A DNA stretch of 64,000 nucleotides from the NCBI RefSeq assembly GCF_000148725.1, contig NZ_GL476320.1:823175-887174 (forward strand). The letters are read 5' to 3'. This document shows, in pieces, positions 1 to 8,191 of the stretch (positions are counted from its first letter, which is position 1; every line of letters starts with the position of its first letter). The stretch comes from Roseibium sp. TrichSKD4. Lineage in GTDB: Bacteria; Pseudomonadota; Alphaproteobacteria; Rhizobiales; Stappiaceae. The position numbers and the translations under genes were made by a program. The notes beneath the pieces were generated by a model. It made no database searches. It saw nothing but the letters and a program-made list of their open reading frames with translations, and had not been told where the DNA came from.

Positions 1-1
1 G

Positions 2-367
2 GAGTGCATGGCCCCGGGTTTGAAAGACCATTTGCAACTTGTCACGATCAGTTTTGACCCGGAGCGAGATACACCGGAGGCTCTTGAGAGCTTTGCTTTT
101 CCGGTGAACTCGGACCCCAAAGCAGATCAAAAGCTGGATTGGCACTTTTTGACCTCGACAGGGGATGAAGAACTCAAGCCAGTGTTGGATGGGTTTGGGC
201 AATCCATCATGCGTGTTGCTGATAGTGACACCATCAACCACCTTTTGCGGATGTATTTGGTGGACGAGCAGGGCCGCATTCGGAATGTCTATGGGCTCGG
301 AATGATCGACCCACGTTTGCTCATGAGCGATGTCGAAACGCTGTTGTTGGAGGCGAAGGGCTCGTGA
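2..367 (+). CDS. SCO1/SenC family copper chaperone, 3' part only
   Basis: This is the C-terminal part of a SCO/SenC thioredoxin-fold protein, which delivers copper to the CuA site of cytochrome c oxidase or acts as a thiol redox protein in the periplasm. The reading frame is open to the left edge, so the gene starts upstream of the window; the ATG at 8 is probably internal. The family pattern VTISFDPERDTPEAL is visible, as is a conserved His before a MYLVDEQG strand, the expected third copper ligand. The CxxxC copper motif would lie before the visible part. Its stop overlaps the GTG start of the peroxidase gene by four bases, so the two are translationally coupled. Confidence 0.85.
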   Translation, partial: ECMAPGLKDHLQLVTISFDPERDTPEALESFAFPVNSDPKADQKLDWHFLTSTGDEELKPVLDGFGQSIMRVADSDTINHLLRMYLVDEQGRIRNVYGLGMIDPRLLMSDVETLLLEAKGS

Positions 368-1542
368 TCGGTTGGCCTGCGCTTAATTGGTTTGTGCTCG
401 GATTTGCCTTGTTCTTGTCCTTTGGCTCAACTGCGTTGGCAGGAGACTGGGCGGATGCCGCAGTTGCCCGCAAAACCGAAGGTGCCCTCGGACTTCCCAA
501 ACTTGACCATCCGTCAGACAATCCGCCGAGCGCTGAAAAGATACGTCTTGGCCGAAAATTGTTCTTTGATCGCCGATTGTCCCTGAACAGGACCATGTCA
601 TGCGGCATGTGTCACATTCCGGAGCAGGGTTTTGGAAACTATGAGCTTCAGCGGGCGGTAGGGCTGGAAGGGCGCAGTCTCAGGCGCAATGCACCTAGTC
701 TGGTCAATGTGGGGTATTACAAAACACTCTTTGTCGATGGTCGTGAGACGGCTTTGGAAACGCAGTTTGTGTCTCCTCTGATCGCCAAGAATGAGATGGC
801 CAATCCCTCCATCGGCTATGTTGTGGAGCTGGTTAAAAGCCTGCCAGACTATGAAAAGAAATTCGAAGCGGCATTTGGCGGGCCAGCCACGCTGCAAAGA
901 ATTGGTCAGGCCCTTGCAGGCTATCAGCGCTCTTTGATTGCCGCGAACAGTCCGTTTGATCAGTGGAAGTATGGTGGTGACGAAACGGCTCTAAATGAAA
1001 GTGCCAAACGCGGGTTTGCGCTTTTCAGCGGCAAGGCGGGGTGCAGTCAGTGTCATTTGGTAGGGAAAGAGGACGCGGTCTTCACCGACCAATCCTTTCA
1101 CGACACCGGCTATGGCTGGATGAGGGAGCAGGAAAGGCAAAACCCGCCAACAACCCAACCTGTAGAGGTATCTCCAGGAGTTGTGTTTCACATGTCCCGC
1201 AAACAAATAGACGACGTATCGGGACCCGCTTTACCCGACCTCGGCCGGTATGAAGTGACACAAGACCCTGCTGACAGTTGGAAGTTTCGAACTCCGTCCC
1301 TTCGCAACATTGAATTGACCCGGCCTTATATGCACGACGGCGGATTTGCCCGCTTGAAGGATGTGCTAGCGTTCTATAACGGCGGCGGAGCTCCGCATGA
1401 TCGGCAAAGTCAGCTCCTACGCCCCCTCGGCCTTGAGAAAAGCGAACTTGCCGACCTTGAGGCGTTTTTGAAATCCCTGACGTCGCCGGACTTTTCAAAG
1501 CTTGCGGAAGAGGCCCGTGTTGAAGCGCCAGACAATTGGTAA
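364..1542 (+). CDS. di-haem cytochrome c peroxidase, MauG/CCP family
   Basis: A 392-residue periplasmic protein of the bacterial cytochrome c peroxidase / MauG family, which reduces hydrogen peroxide or oxidises a partner protein with two c-type haems. Residues 1-27 form a signal peptide ending in STALA before GDW. Two CxxCH haem sites are visible, CGMCH near residue 80 and CSQCH near 227, and a late PYMHDGGFA stretch carries the Met/His region typical of the family. The start is GTG at 364, overlapping the SCO stop. Which branch it belongs to (classical CCP or MauG) cannot be decided from sequence reading alone. The pairing with a SCO gene suggests a role linked to respiration or oxidative stress; this is inference. 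Confidence 0.88.
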   Translation: MIGWPALNWFVLGFALFLSFGSTALAGDWADAAVARKTEGALGLPKLDHPSDNPPSAEKIRLGRKLFFDRRLSLNRTMSCGMCHIPEQGFGNYELQRAVGLEGRSLRRNAPSLVNVGYYKTLFVDGRETALETQFVSPLIAKNEMANPSIGYVVELVKSLPDYEKKFEAAFGGPATLQRIGQALAGYQRSLIAANSPFDQWKYGGDETALNESAKRGFALFSGKAGCSQCHLVGKEDAVFTDQSFHDTGYGWMREQERQNPPTTQPVEVSPGVVFHMSRKQIDDVSGPALPDLGRYEVTQDPADSWKFRTPSLRNIELTRPYMHDGGFARLKDVLAFYNGGGAPHDRQSQLLRPLGLEKSELADLEAFLKSLTSPDFSKLAEEARVEAPDNW

Positions 1543-1545
1543 GCG

Positions 1546-1728
1546 TTAGGTGGCCGCCGCTTTCATTTCCGATTGAAAAAGGTGGTCGTAATCGTCTTCG
1601 ACGAAAACTTCCGCCGATTTTTGCTTTTTCCGTTTCGCCCGATACATTGCTTCGTCTGCCTGCCCGAGCAGTGTATCCCAAGTCATTCCCGGAGTTGCTA
1701 CCGCAAGACCCCGGCCAATGAGCTGAAA
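1546..1728 (-). pseudogene. remnant of a GGDEF-domain gene (C-terminal end only)
   Basis: Read on the minus strand, this 60-codon stretch gives the C-terminal end of a GGDEF diguanylate cyclase: GLAVATPGMTWDTLLGQADEA leads directly into AMYRAKRKKQK, the last conserved helix of such domains. An in-frame TGA at 1729-1731 closes the frame, the sequence just before GLAVATPG does not look like the expected SIG strand, and no GG(D/E)EF motif is found upstream. It has no start codon with a ribosome site. I read it as the leftover 3' end of a gene whose front was lost when the adjacent AT-rich gene arrived or through a deletion. The intact diguanylate cyclase at 13494-14549 has a different C-terminus. 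Confidence 0.65.
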
Positions 1729-1817
1729 TCAACAGCCATGTTCTCCCGGTTTTCGGAGCTTTTGAATTTGTGTGACATGTACCTAGCAAAATTATTAGCC
1801 AAAGCTGCCAAATAGTG

Positions 1818-3884
1818 TCAGTAACCTCCACCATCATAAACGTTGTGGCTAACAACGACGTTAAATTGAGCTAGATTTGCTGGTACAGTAACTCTGTAGC
1901 TGTCATTTGTGCCAAATGATCTCGTGTAAGTGTATCTGTTGTCACCACCTCCCCTTATTGTATTGCTTATGTCGAATATGCCAGTCCCCGATGCTGAAAT
2001 ACTCCAATCTCCCCACTCTACGCCTGGGCCGATTCCCCCGTACAGTGTAGTTGCCCCAGCCACATTCGGTCCAACAGTCGCTTCTATTATTTGGCTGGCA
2101 AAGGATATGCCAGAGTATTCTCCTAACCTTTTAGATGATAGGAAGACCGAATTGCTTCCGCCAATCTCTACGTCGCCCGTTATGGTCGGCGAGTATTCTT
2201 GAAATGTTTCATTTAGTGCAGTCAAGTCTAAGTTATCAAGGTATTCTGTGTGTCCAGATGTTCTCAAGTAGTCCGCGAACGCCTCTGAATAATTAAAGTT
2301 ATCAGTGCTGAGAGAGCCATTCGCCACCCATGTATTTGCGACAGAGGATTTTTCTGTATTAACACCATTCTTATCTATGTTAAGATTGAGAGTGGTTTTG
2401 TGTATGATATTGGGAAGGCACTTATTGTTAGTTTTTATTATGTTTTCTGCCCTAAAAAATACTTGAAAATCACCATTAAATTCTTTTCCAGCCCAAAGTT
2501 GGATTTTTCTACCTTGCATATTTGGATTTTCTCCAAGGCCCAAATCATTTTCCAATTTTATTGATGCAGGTGTCCGTACTTCCACGCGTCCTGACGCTCT
2601 CTCGGTAAAAGATTTGCTTTCAAGATGCCGATGCCGGGTGGAACCATCGTCAGCGTCAACTGTGTCGTCAGCGTCAAGTGTGTTTTTTTCGATGGAGATA
2701 TGATCCATCTCTTTTTTGATTGAATTGAAACTGGCGTCAAAGAACTCTTTAAAGGTAGTGTCTCCTCGAGCATAATTGATGATTGCATGTTGAGCTGCGA
2801 GCCCGTTTATCTCGTAAGTTGCCTCTTTGGGCCCCATCTTGGAGATTGCAGCAAGTGCCAAGTTTTCTTCGGGTGTCGGTTGGATCTTCCCATCCTTGAT
2901 CGCCTGAAGATAATCTACTGAAAATGAGCTGAGTTGGCCCTTATGATTGGAGAGATATTCATCTGCAATTCCGGGAATAATTTCATTGTTGTGGTCGTTG
3001 GCTAATTCACTTCGGATTTTTTCTATCTTGCGCTGGCCTTCTATATTCTGAATCTCGTCTTTACATGGAATATCCTTGTCGGTATCAGGTTTATCAGAGC
3101 CGATGTTGTTGATATTCGATTCGCTTTTTTGTTGTCCTGTAGTCTCATTGTTGCTTTTTGGTATTTTTATTACATTGCCATCTGGTGTTTGGCCAACGTC
3201 ATAATTTTCATTTTGATTGCTTTGTTGACCCTCATTAGTGTTGATCTGTTCCTCGATCGGGCCGTTTTCTTGTTCGTTAAGTTGTTGTTGGAATTGCCTG
3301 GTAAGCGTATGGCGTCCAAGTTCGCCGAGCTCATGAATCAATAAAAATGGATTTGCAAAGGTTGGGAGTCCGAATAATTCACGTCTTTCTCGCGATTGAG
3401 GTTCAACGTCTAACGAAGCAAATTCATTTTGCAGCTTCAGTTGTTCCTCGCTGCTTTTTGGTATTTCTGTTACATTGCTATCTGGTGTTTGATAAAAAAT
3501 ACTATTTTGATCTTCTTTAACAAAGTTTCCAATTCCACCAACAAATCCATTACTCTGGTTCAGTTGTTCCAATATTTTTTGGCGATTTGCACTATGTGCA
3601 TCTTGTATGTTGTTTGTAATATCGCCCAGGTTATTTTTGTTTGCAGCATTCAATTGGCTGGTTGTTGCGCTTACATTGTCATTAGCTTGTGCTTGGCTTC
3701 TGTTTGTTTCGTTATTCGAATTTGATTTTCTACCAGTATTACTATCCGTTGACGAATAATTTTTTCTGTTCTTTTCGTTCTTTTTTGCTTTATCGAGTTC
3801 TTGTTTAAATGAGGTTTCTTTGGTGTTTGCGTTGGATTTGGTCTCCGTTGATTTGTTGCTTGAACTCGTTTTTTCTATTGACAT
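1818..3884 (-). CDS. large Asn/Ser/Gln/Lys-rich protein of unknown function, AT-rich, probably acquired
   Basis: I do not recognise this 688-residue protein. Its DNA is strikingly AT-rich compared with every neighbour and its composition (Asn, Ser, Lys, Gln, Glu) is unlike the rest of the window, which points to horizontal transfer. The start is supported by a strong GGGGGAG site just upstream of ATG. There is no signal peptide or membrane segment. Residues 1-120 are low-complexity and hydrophilic. Two copies of a QTPD.NV..IPKS segment follow, with an ELFGLPTFANPFLLIHELGE stretch between them. A middle region (about 300-420) looks helical, and the last 200 residues are beta-rich and glycine-rich (YGGIGPGVEWGDW). 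This could be a secreted effector, toxin or surface protein delivered without a Sec signal, but nothing visible proves it. Confidence 0.75.
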   Translation of the reverse strand: MSIEKTSSSNKSTETKSNANTKETSFKQELDKAKKNEKNRKNYSSTDSNTGRKSNSNNETNRSQAQANDNVSATTSQLNAANKNNLGDITNNIQDAHSANRQKILEQLNQSNGFVGGIGNFVKEDQNSIFYQTPDSNVTEIPKSSEEQLKLQNEFASLDVEPQSRERRELFGLPTFANPFLLIHELGELGRHTLTRQFQQQLNEQENGPIEEQINTNEGQQSNQNENYDVGQTPDGNVIKIPKSNNETTGQQKSESNINNIGSDKPDTDKDIPCKDEIQNIEGQRKIEKIRSELANDHNNEIIPGIADEYLSNHKGQLSSFSVDYLQAIKDGKIQPTPEENLALAAISKMGPKEATYEINGLAAQHAIINYARGDTTFKEFFDASFNSIKKEMDHISIEKNTLDADDTVDADDGSTRHRHLESKSFTERASGRVEVRTPASIKLENDLGLGENPNMQGRKIQLWAGKEFNGDFQVFFRAENIIKTNNKCLPNIIHKTTLNLNIDKNGVNTEKSSVANTWVANGSLSTDNFNYSEAFADYLRTSGHTEYLDNLDLTALNETFQEYSPTITGDVEIGGSNSVFLSSKRLGEYSGISFASQIIEATVGPNVAGATTLYGGIGPGVEWGDWSISASGTGIFDISNTIRGGGDNRYTYTRSFGTNDSYRVTVPANLAQFNVVVSHNVYDGGGY
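3152..3491. repeat. imperfect 40-bp direct repeat inside the AT-rich gene
   Basis: The copies at 3152-3191 and 3452-3491 match at 37 of 40 bases by eye and start exactly 300 bp apart. They encode the two QTPD.NV..IPKS segments of the 688-residue protein. The spacing of exactly 100 codons suggests an ancient internal duplication whose middle has since diverged. Confidence 0.8.
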
Positions 3885-4058
3885 GATTACTCCCCCATTT
3901 CAGCAATTACTTGCAATTTTCTGAAATTTATCTTTTATGAATTAATAAAAATGTAGAGGTGGGTTGCTACAATGCGTGGTGTGTGCGTAAATTTGATGTT
4001 CGCTACGTATCCATTCTCTCGGTAGTTGGGTTGCTCTGAGGATATAATCTGAACAAAA

Positions 4059-4086
4059 AAAAACCGCCGGGTTGGCGGGTTTTTTC
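4059..4086 (-). terminator. Rho-independent terminator of the hydrolase gene
   Basis: A CCGCC/GGCGG hairpin with a five-base loop is flanked by A-rich sequence on one side and T-rich on the other. On the minus strand the stem is followed by a run of nine T, so it should end transcription from the hydrolase gene at 4109-4777. On the plus strand it is also followed by TTTTT, so it may work both ways. Confidence 0.8.
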
Positions 4087-4108
4087 TTGGTTTGACGTCT
4101 CTTACAGA

Positions 4109-4777
4109 TCAGTCGATATCAACGTAGTCTGCCGGTGTGAGGCCCAAGCGCTTGTCGACATAGTCGCCGCACCGACCCAGCAGCTCATCCACGTCGTTTT
4201 CAAAGAAGTGGTTGGCGCCCGGCAGGATTTCGTGATCGATCACGATGCCTTTTTGTGTCTTTAGCTTGTCGACCAGAGTTTGCACGTCCTTTTGCGGGAC
4301 CACCTTGTCGTTCTCGCCGTTGATAATGAGGCCGGAAGACGGGCAGGGGGCGAGGAACGAGAAGTCATGAAGGTTGGCTGGTGGGGCAACTGAAATAAAG
4401 CCTTCCACTTCCGGACGGCGCATCAACAGCTGCATGCCGATCCACGCGCCAAAAGAAAATCCGCCAATCCAGCAGGCCCGTGCATCCGGATGAACGGTCT
4501 GAACCCAATCAAGTGCTGCGGCTGCATCTGACAATTCGCCCTGACCGTGGTCAAAAGACCCCTGCGAGCGGCCAACACCCCGGAAGTTGAACCGCAGAAC
4601 CGCAAAGCCGCGCTGCGCGAACATGTAATACATCTGGTAGACGATCTGGTTGTTCATCGTGCCCCCGAATTGCGGGTGCAGATGCAGTACCAGGGCGATG
4701 GGTGCATTGCGTTTCTTTGCAGGATGGAACCGGCCTTCCAGCCGGCCCGCGGGACCGTTGAAGATCACCTCAGGCAT
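4109..4777 (-). CDS. alpha/beta hydrolase, COG2945-like
   Basis: A 222-residue cytoplasmic alpha/beta-fold hydrolase. The nucleophile elbow GFSFGA is visible near residue 117, an acid in NGENDKVVP and the catalytic His in PGANHFF, completing a Ser-Asp-His triad. An early LHPQFGGTMNN segment is typical of the COG2945 group, whose natural substrates are not firmly known. It is divergent from the SUF operon, and the 333-bp region between them holds the Irr-like box. The family is often found beside alphaproteobacterial suf operons, but I know of no established role in cluster assembly. Confidence 0.85.
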   Translation of the reverse strand: MPEVIFNGPAGRLEGRFHPAKKRNAPIALVLHLHPQFGGTMNNQIVYQMYYMFAQRGFAVLRFNFRGVGRSQGSFDHGQGELSDAAAALDWVQTVHPDARACWIGGFSFGAWIGMQLLMRRPEVEGFISVAPPANLHDFSFLAPCPSSGLIINGENDKVVPQKDVQTLVDKLKTQKGIVIDHEILPGANHFFENDVDELLGRCGDYVDKRLGLTPADYVDID

Positions 4778-4869
4778 GGAGCGCTATGTCCTTCTTATGA
4801 TCGGCGTTGCTGTTGGCAAAGCGCATTGTGATTTTTATTCTGGATACGTGAAATCCCGTAAGTCTAAAC

Positions 4870-4898
4870 TTGACTCCGAAGCTCCATGTTTCTAGAAC
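4870..4898 (+). promoter_or_regulatory. candidate promoter of the SUF operon
   Basis: TTGACT at 4870-4875 and TAGAAC at 4893-4898 are separated by 17 bases, a fair sigma-70-type arrangement with a weak -10. The Irr-like dyad begins five bases further on, where a repressor would block initiation. It lies about 210 bp before the first gene, so the leader would be long. This is inferred from pattern only. Confidence 0.4.
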
Positions 4899-4902
4899 CT
4901 TT

Positions 4903-4919
4903 TTTAGAATTGTTCGAAA
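4903..4919. promoter_or_regulatory. Irr-like iron control element (ICE box)
   Basis: TTTAGAA-TTG-TTCGAAA forms an interrupted dyad with one mismatch. It closely resembles the iron control element bound by Irr, the haem-responsive Fur-family regulator of Hyphomicrobiales (consensus of the type TTTAGAA-N3-TTCTAAA). Its position upstream of the SUF operon fits, since Irr or RirA control of suf genes is known in this order. The nearby TTCTAGAA at about 4890 is a second, shorter palindrome. Confidence 0.6.
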
Positions 4920-5110
4920 CTTGGGGCGGATATACAGAGGCGTGTCAGCCCTAATCCGAACTTCGTTTCACACGGTTGGCGACCGTTATCGTCATCAACG
5001 CGGGAAATTTCAAGCATTCCCTGAAGTTGACCGTAATATTTGGTCTTTTTTGGTCTCAGTCGAGGTTAGAGAGGGCCGCTTCATGAAGAAACCTGCCCTT
5101 TGAGGTGATG

Positions 5111-6271
5111 ATGAAGAAGTCTGTCTATCTTGACCACAATGCTGGCGCGCCGCTTCGACCAAGCGTGCGCGAGGCGATGGTTGAGGTCATGATGGACGCG
5201 GGCAACGGCTCCTCCGTGCATAGTCACGGGCGCAAGGCGCGTGGGAGAATCGAAGAGGCGCGGGAGCAGGTGGCTCGATTGTGCGGTGCCCGGAACAGAG
5301 CGGTTACATTCACATCCGGCGCGACTGAAGCCAATATGACGGTTCTTACACCATCTTGGCAGGACCAGGGTGCTCCAGCTTATCTGGATCGGTTAATCCG
5401 CAGCGCGGTTGAGCATCCCTCTGTGATGTCTGGAGGCCGATTCGCAGCCAAGGGTCAGTCTGTTTTGCCTGTTGACGCCACCGGGGTGGTGAAACTCGAC
5501 CAGCTTAAAGAGATGTTGGAGGCCGGTGGCCCAGCTCTGGTCTCTGTCATGGCAGCGAATAATGAGACCGGAGTGGTTCAGCCTCTGGCCGAAATTGGTT
5601 CCATGCTGAGAGACACCGAGCATTTTTTCCATGTTGATGCCGTTCAGGCTGCTGGCCGGATGCTGATTGATATCGAAGCGTGGCAGGCGGATGCTGTAAC
5701 GCTGTCTGCTCACAAGTTTGGTGGTCCGCAGGGCATGGGGGCGATTGTTGTTCGCTCGACAGCGCGGGTTCCAGCGCCTTTGATTACAGGCGGCGGGCAG
5801 GAAAACTGGCGTCGATCCGGCACGGAGAATGTTGCAGGTGTTGTCGGCTTTGGAATAGCCGCCACTGATGCCTATATAGAGGCACAGGATACGGACGCGA
5901 TCACAGCTTTGCGTGATCGGCTGGAGAGCGGCATAGCAGCGGTGTGTCCGCAAGTAGCGATCTTTGGGAACGATGCACAACGCCTTGGAAATACGAGCTG
6001 TTTTGCGGTTTGTGGCATTCAGGCGGAAACAGCACTGATCGCTTTCGATCTTGAACGCGTATCTGTGTCAAGCGGTTCGGCATGTTCCTCCGGCAAAGTG
6101 TCTGTGTCCCATGTTTTGACGGCAATGGGCATTGAGGAAGAGACAGCGCGCTGCGCGCTTCGTGTGAGCTTGGGGTGGGATACGCGCGAAGAAGATATCG
6201 ACCGATTTCTGGAACTTTGGCCGGTCATCGTTGACCGCCTTAATCCGGCAGCTCGAACGCGAGCAGCCTGA
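5111..6271 (+). CDS. cysteine desulfurase, class I (IscS/NifS-like), first gene of the SUF operon
   Basis: A PLP enzyme of about 386 residues that takes sulfur from cysteine to give alanine and an enzyme persulfide for Fe-S cluster building. YLDHNAGAPLRP opens the fold, LSAHKFGGPQG carries the Schiff-base lysine, and SSGSACSSG holds the mobile-loop cysteine with the longer class I loop. ATG at 5111 is preferred because GAGG at 5102-5105 is correctly spaced; GTG 5105 and ATG 5108 are alternatives. It is distinct from SufS further down, so the locus encodes two desulfurases, a common arrangement in alphaproteobacterial suf operons. No Rrf2-type regulator gene precedes it here. Confidence 0.9.
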   Translation: MKKSVYLDHNAGAPLRPSVREAMVEVMMDAGNGSSVHSHGRKARGRIEEAREQVARLCGARNRAVTFTSGATEANMTVLTPSWQDQGAPAYLDRLIRSAVEHPSVMSGGRFAAKGQSVLPVDATGVVKLDQLKEMLEAGGPALVSVMAANNETGVVQPLAEIGSMLRDTEHFFHVDAVQAAGRMLIDIEAWQADAVTLSAHKFGGPQGMGAIVVRSTARVPAPLITGGGQENWRRSGTENVAGVVGFGIAATDAYIEAQDTDAITALRDRLESGIAAVCPQVAIFGNDAQRLGNTSCFAVCGIQAETALIAFDLERVSVSSGSACSSGKVSVSHVLTAMGIEEETARCALRVSLGWDTREEDIDRFLELWPVIVDRLNPAARTRAA

Positions 6272-6359
6272 CCCTTTTCACGAATTTCAGTGCGGCTCGC
6301 TGCACTGACCGATCTAACAAACCAGCGGACGGAAGATCCGCGTATATGGAGAGACGAAC

Positions 6360-7832
6360 ATGCCAGCGGTGCAGGAAACAATCGATCAGGTGAAGGCCAT
6401 CGATGTTGACCAGTATAAATATGGCTTTGTGACGGACATCGAGTCGGAAAAGGGCGCCAAGGGCCTCTCCGAAGAGACTGTCCGTTTCCTCTCTGCCAAG
6501 AAGAATGAGCCGGAATGGATGACCGAGTGGCGTCTGGATGCGCTGCGCCGGTTCCAGACCATGACCGAGCCGGACTGGGCACGGGTGGAATATCCGCCGA
6601 TTGATCTGAATGAACTTTATTACTGGGCGGCACCTAAGTCTGTCGAAGGTCCAAAGAGCCTCGATGAAGTCGATCCGGAACTGCTGGAAACCTACGCGAA
6701 GCTTGGCATTCCGCTGGCGGAGCAGGAGATCCTGGCCGGTGTTGAGCCGAAGAACCGGGTTGCTGTGGATGCCGTGTTCGATTCCGTCTCGGTTGTCACG
6801 ACCTTCAAGGAAGAGCTTGCAAAGGTCGGCGTTATCTTCTGTTCCATTTCAGAGGCGCTGCGGGAGCATCCGGAGCTGGTGAAGAAGTATCTCGGGTCCG
6901 TTGTTCCGGTCACCGACAATTATTATGCAACGCTGAACTCTGCCGTGTTCTCCGACGGATCCTTCGTCTACATTCCCGAGGGCGTTCGCTGTCCAATGGA
7001 ACTGTCGACCTATTTCCGGATCAACGAGCAGAACACCGGTCAGTTCGAGCGCACGCTGATCATTGCGGACAAGGGCTCTTATGTCTCTTATCTGGAAGGT
7101 TGCACCGCGCCTCAGCGCGATGAAAACCAGCTGCACGCGGCCGTTGTTGAACTTGTCGCGCTGGATGATGCGGAGATCAAATACTCTACCGTTCAGAACT
7201 GGTTTCCGGGCGACAAGGACGGCAAGGGCGGCATCTACAACTTCGTAACCAAGCGGGGCGATTGCCGCGGCAAGAACTCCAAAATCTCTTGGACACAAGT
7301 TGAAACCGGGTCTGCCATCACTTGGAAATACCCGTCTTGCATCCTGCGTGGTGACAATTCTCGCGGTGAGTTCTATTCCATCGCCGTTTCCAACGGTCAT
7401 CAGCAGGTCGACAGCGGCACCAAGATGATCCACCTCGGCAAGAATACGTCGAGCCGGATCATCTCCAAGGGTATCTCCGCGGGTAAGTCTCAAAACACCT
7501 ATCGCGGCTTGGTATCGGCTCACAAAAAAGCGTCCAACGCGCGGAACTTCACCCAGTGTGACTCGCTCCTGATTGGTCAGGACTGCGGCGCGCATACGGT
7601 TCCTTACATTGAGAGCAAGAACGCATCTGCCCAGTTCGAACACGAGGCAACGACTTCGAAAATTTCGGACGACCAGATGTTCTACTGCCTGCAGCGCGGA
7701 TTGAGCGAAGAAGAAGCGGTGGCGCTGATCGTCAACGGCTTCGTCAAAGACGTCATCCAGCAACTGCCAATGGAATTCGCCGTCGAATCCCAAAAGCTGA
7801 TCTCCATCAGCCTTGAGGGAAGCGTGGGGTGA
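6360..7832 (+). CDS. sufB: Fe-S cluster assembly scaffold protein SufB
   Basis: A 490-residue protein of the SufB family, the beta-helix scaffold on which SufBCD assembles nascent iron-sulfur clusters using sulfur from SufS. The family segments [39 protein letters not shown] and [20 protein letters not shown] are visible, and [16 protein letters not shown] holds conserved cysteines in the C-terminal core. Length agrees with the family. The ATG is preceded by GGAGAG. It sits 88 bp after the desulfurase and is followed by a short hairpin repeat and two small membrane-protein genes before sufC, an unusual interruption. Confidence 0.97.
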   Translation: MPAVQETIDQVKAIDVDQYKYGFVTDIESEKGAKGLSEETVRFLSAKKNEPEWMTEWRLDALRRFQTMTEPDWARVEYPPIDLNELYYWAAPKSVEGPKSLDEVDPELLETYAKLGIPLAEQEILAGVEPKNRVAVDAVFDSVSVVTTFKEELAKVGVIFCSISEALREHPELVKKYLGSVVPVTDNYYATLNSAVFSDGSFVYIPEGVRCPMELSTYFRINEQNTGQFERTLIIADKGSYVSYLEGCTAPQRDENQLHAAVVELVALDDAEIKYSTVQNWFPGDKDGKGGIYNFVTKRGDCRGKNSKISWTQVETGSAITWKYPSCILRGDNSRGEFYSIAVSNGHQQVDSGTKMIHLGKNTSSRIISKGISAGKSQNTYRGLVSAHKKASNARNFTQCDSLLIGQDCGAHTVPYIESKNASAQFEHEATTSKISDDQMFYCLQRGLSEEEAVALIVNGFVKDVIQQLPMEFAVESQKLISISLEGSVG

Positions 7833-7840
7833 TTTCAATA

Positions 7841-7873
7841 GGTCGTCATCCTCGGGCTTGACCCGAGGATCTA
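7841..7873. repeat. REP-like extragenic palindrome
   Basis: A nine-base stem (7848-7856 with 7862-7870) around a CTTGA loop, with the pattern GTCGTCATcctcggg-CTTGA-cccgaggATC. This is an alphaproteobacterial dispersed palindrome type; a related copy with a different but still paired stem lies at 63080-63110. It lies eight bases after the sufB stop and could stabilise or attenuate the message. Confidence 0.7.
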
Positions 7874-7918
7874 TCGGCTTTGGAGGCAGAACGTAAGGTA
7901 GCGGAGAGCATTAGAAAT

Positions 7919-8191
7919 ATGGACGAGAAAGCGACAGATTTCAGCCGGTTTTACGGGCTCTGGCGCATTATCTCTCATCCAGCTTTTTTAGTAGTAACAG
8001 CGTTGGTGATCGGCGTTTTTGCTACTCGGTATTGGGAAATTGCCGGTCTGGTTGCCGGGACGTTTCTCGCACTTGCTGCGATCTCTTATTTTGTCAGGAA
8101 TTGGCAATTTGAGATCATGAGCGAGGTGTTTGAGGGCATGTTCCGTTGGTTAGATAGCTTGTTAGGAAACGACAATGGGCCGCGGAAATGA
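7919..8191 (+). CDS. small two-helix membrane protein inside the SUF operon
   Basis: I do not recognise this 90-residue protein. It has two hydrophobic helices, roughly residues 20-37 and 42-60, followed by a C-terminal amphipathic segment (FEGMFRWLDSLLG). ATG at 7919 is the first sensible start; an in-frame TTG at 7880 would add 13 residues but reads into the palindromic repeat. Its end overlaps the next small gene by 17 bases, and both lie between sufB and sufC in the same direction, so they are probably co-transcribed. Codon use is somewhat more AT-rich than sufB and sufC. A link with Fe-S assembly is only suggested by position. Confidence 0.65.
   Translation: MDEKATDFSRFYGLWRIISHPAFLVVTALVIGVFATRYWEIAGLVAGTFLALAAISYFVRNWQFEIMSEVFEGMFRWLDSLLGNDNGPRK

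Noticed and set aside
1082-1855. A 257-codon minus-strand frame crossing the di-haem peroxidase gene
   Set aside because: It overlaps a clear peroxidase and, in a different frame, the GGDEF remnant; the translation has no sensible composition.
6849-7838. A 329-codon open frame opposite sufB
   Set aside because: Antisense shadow of a highly conserved gene, with no family resemblance.
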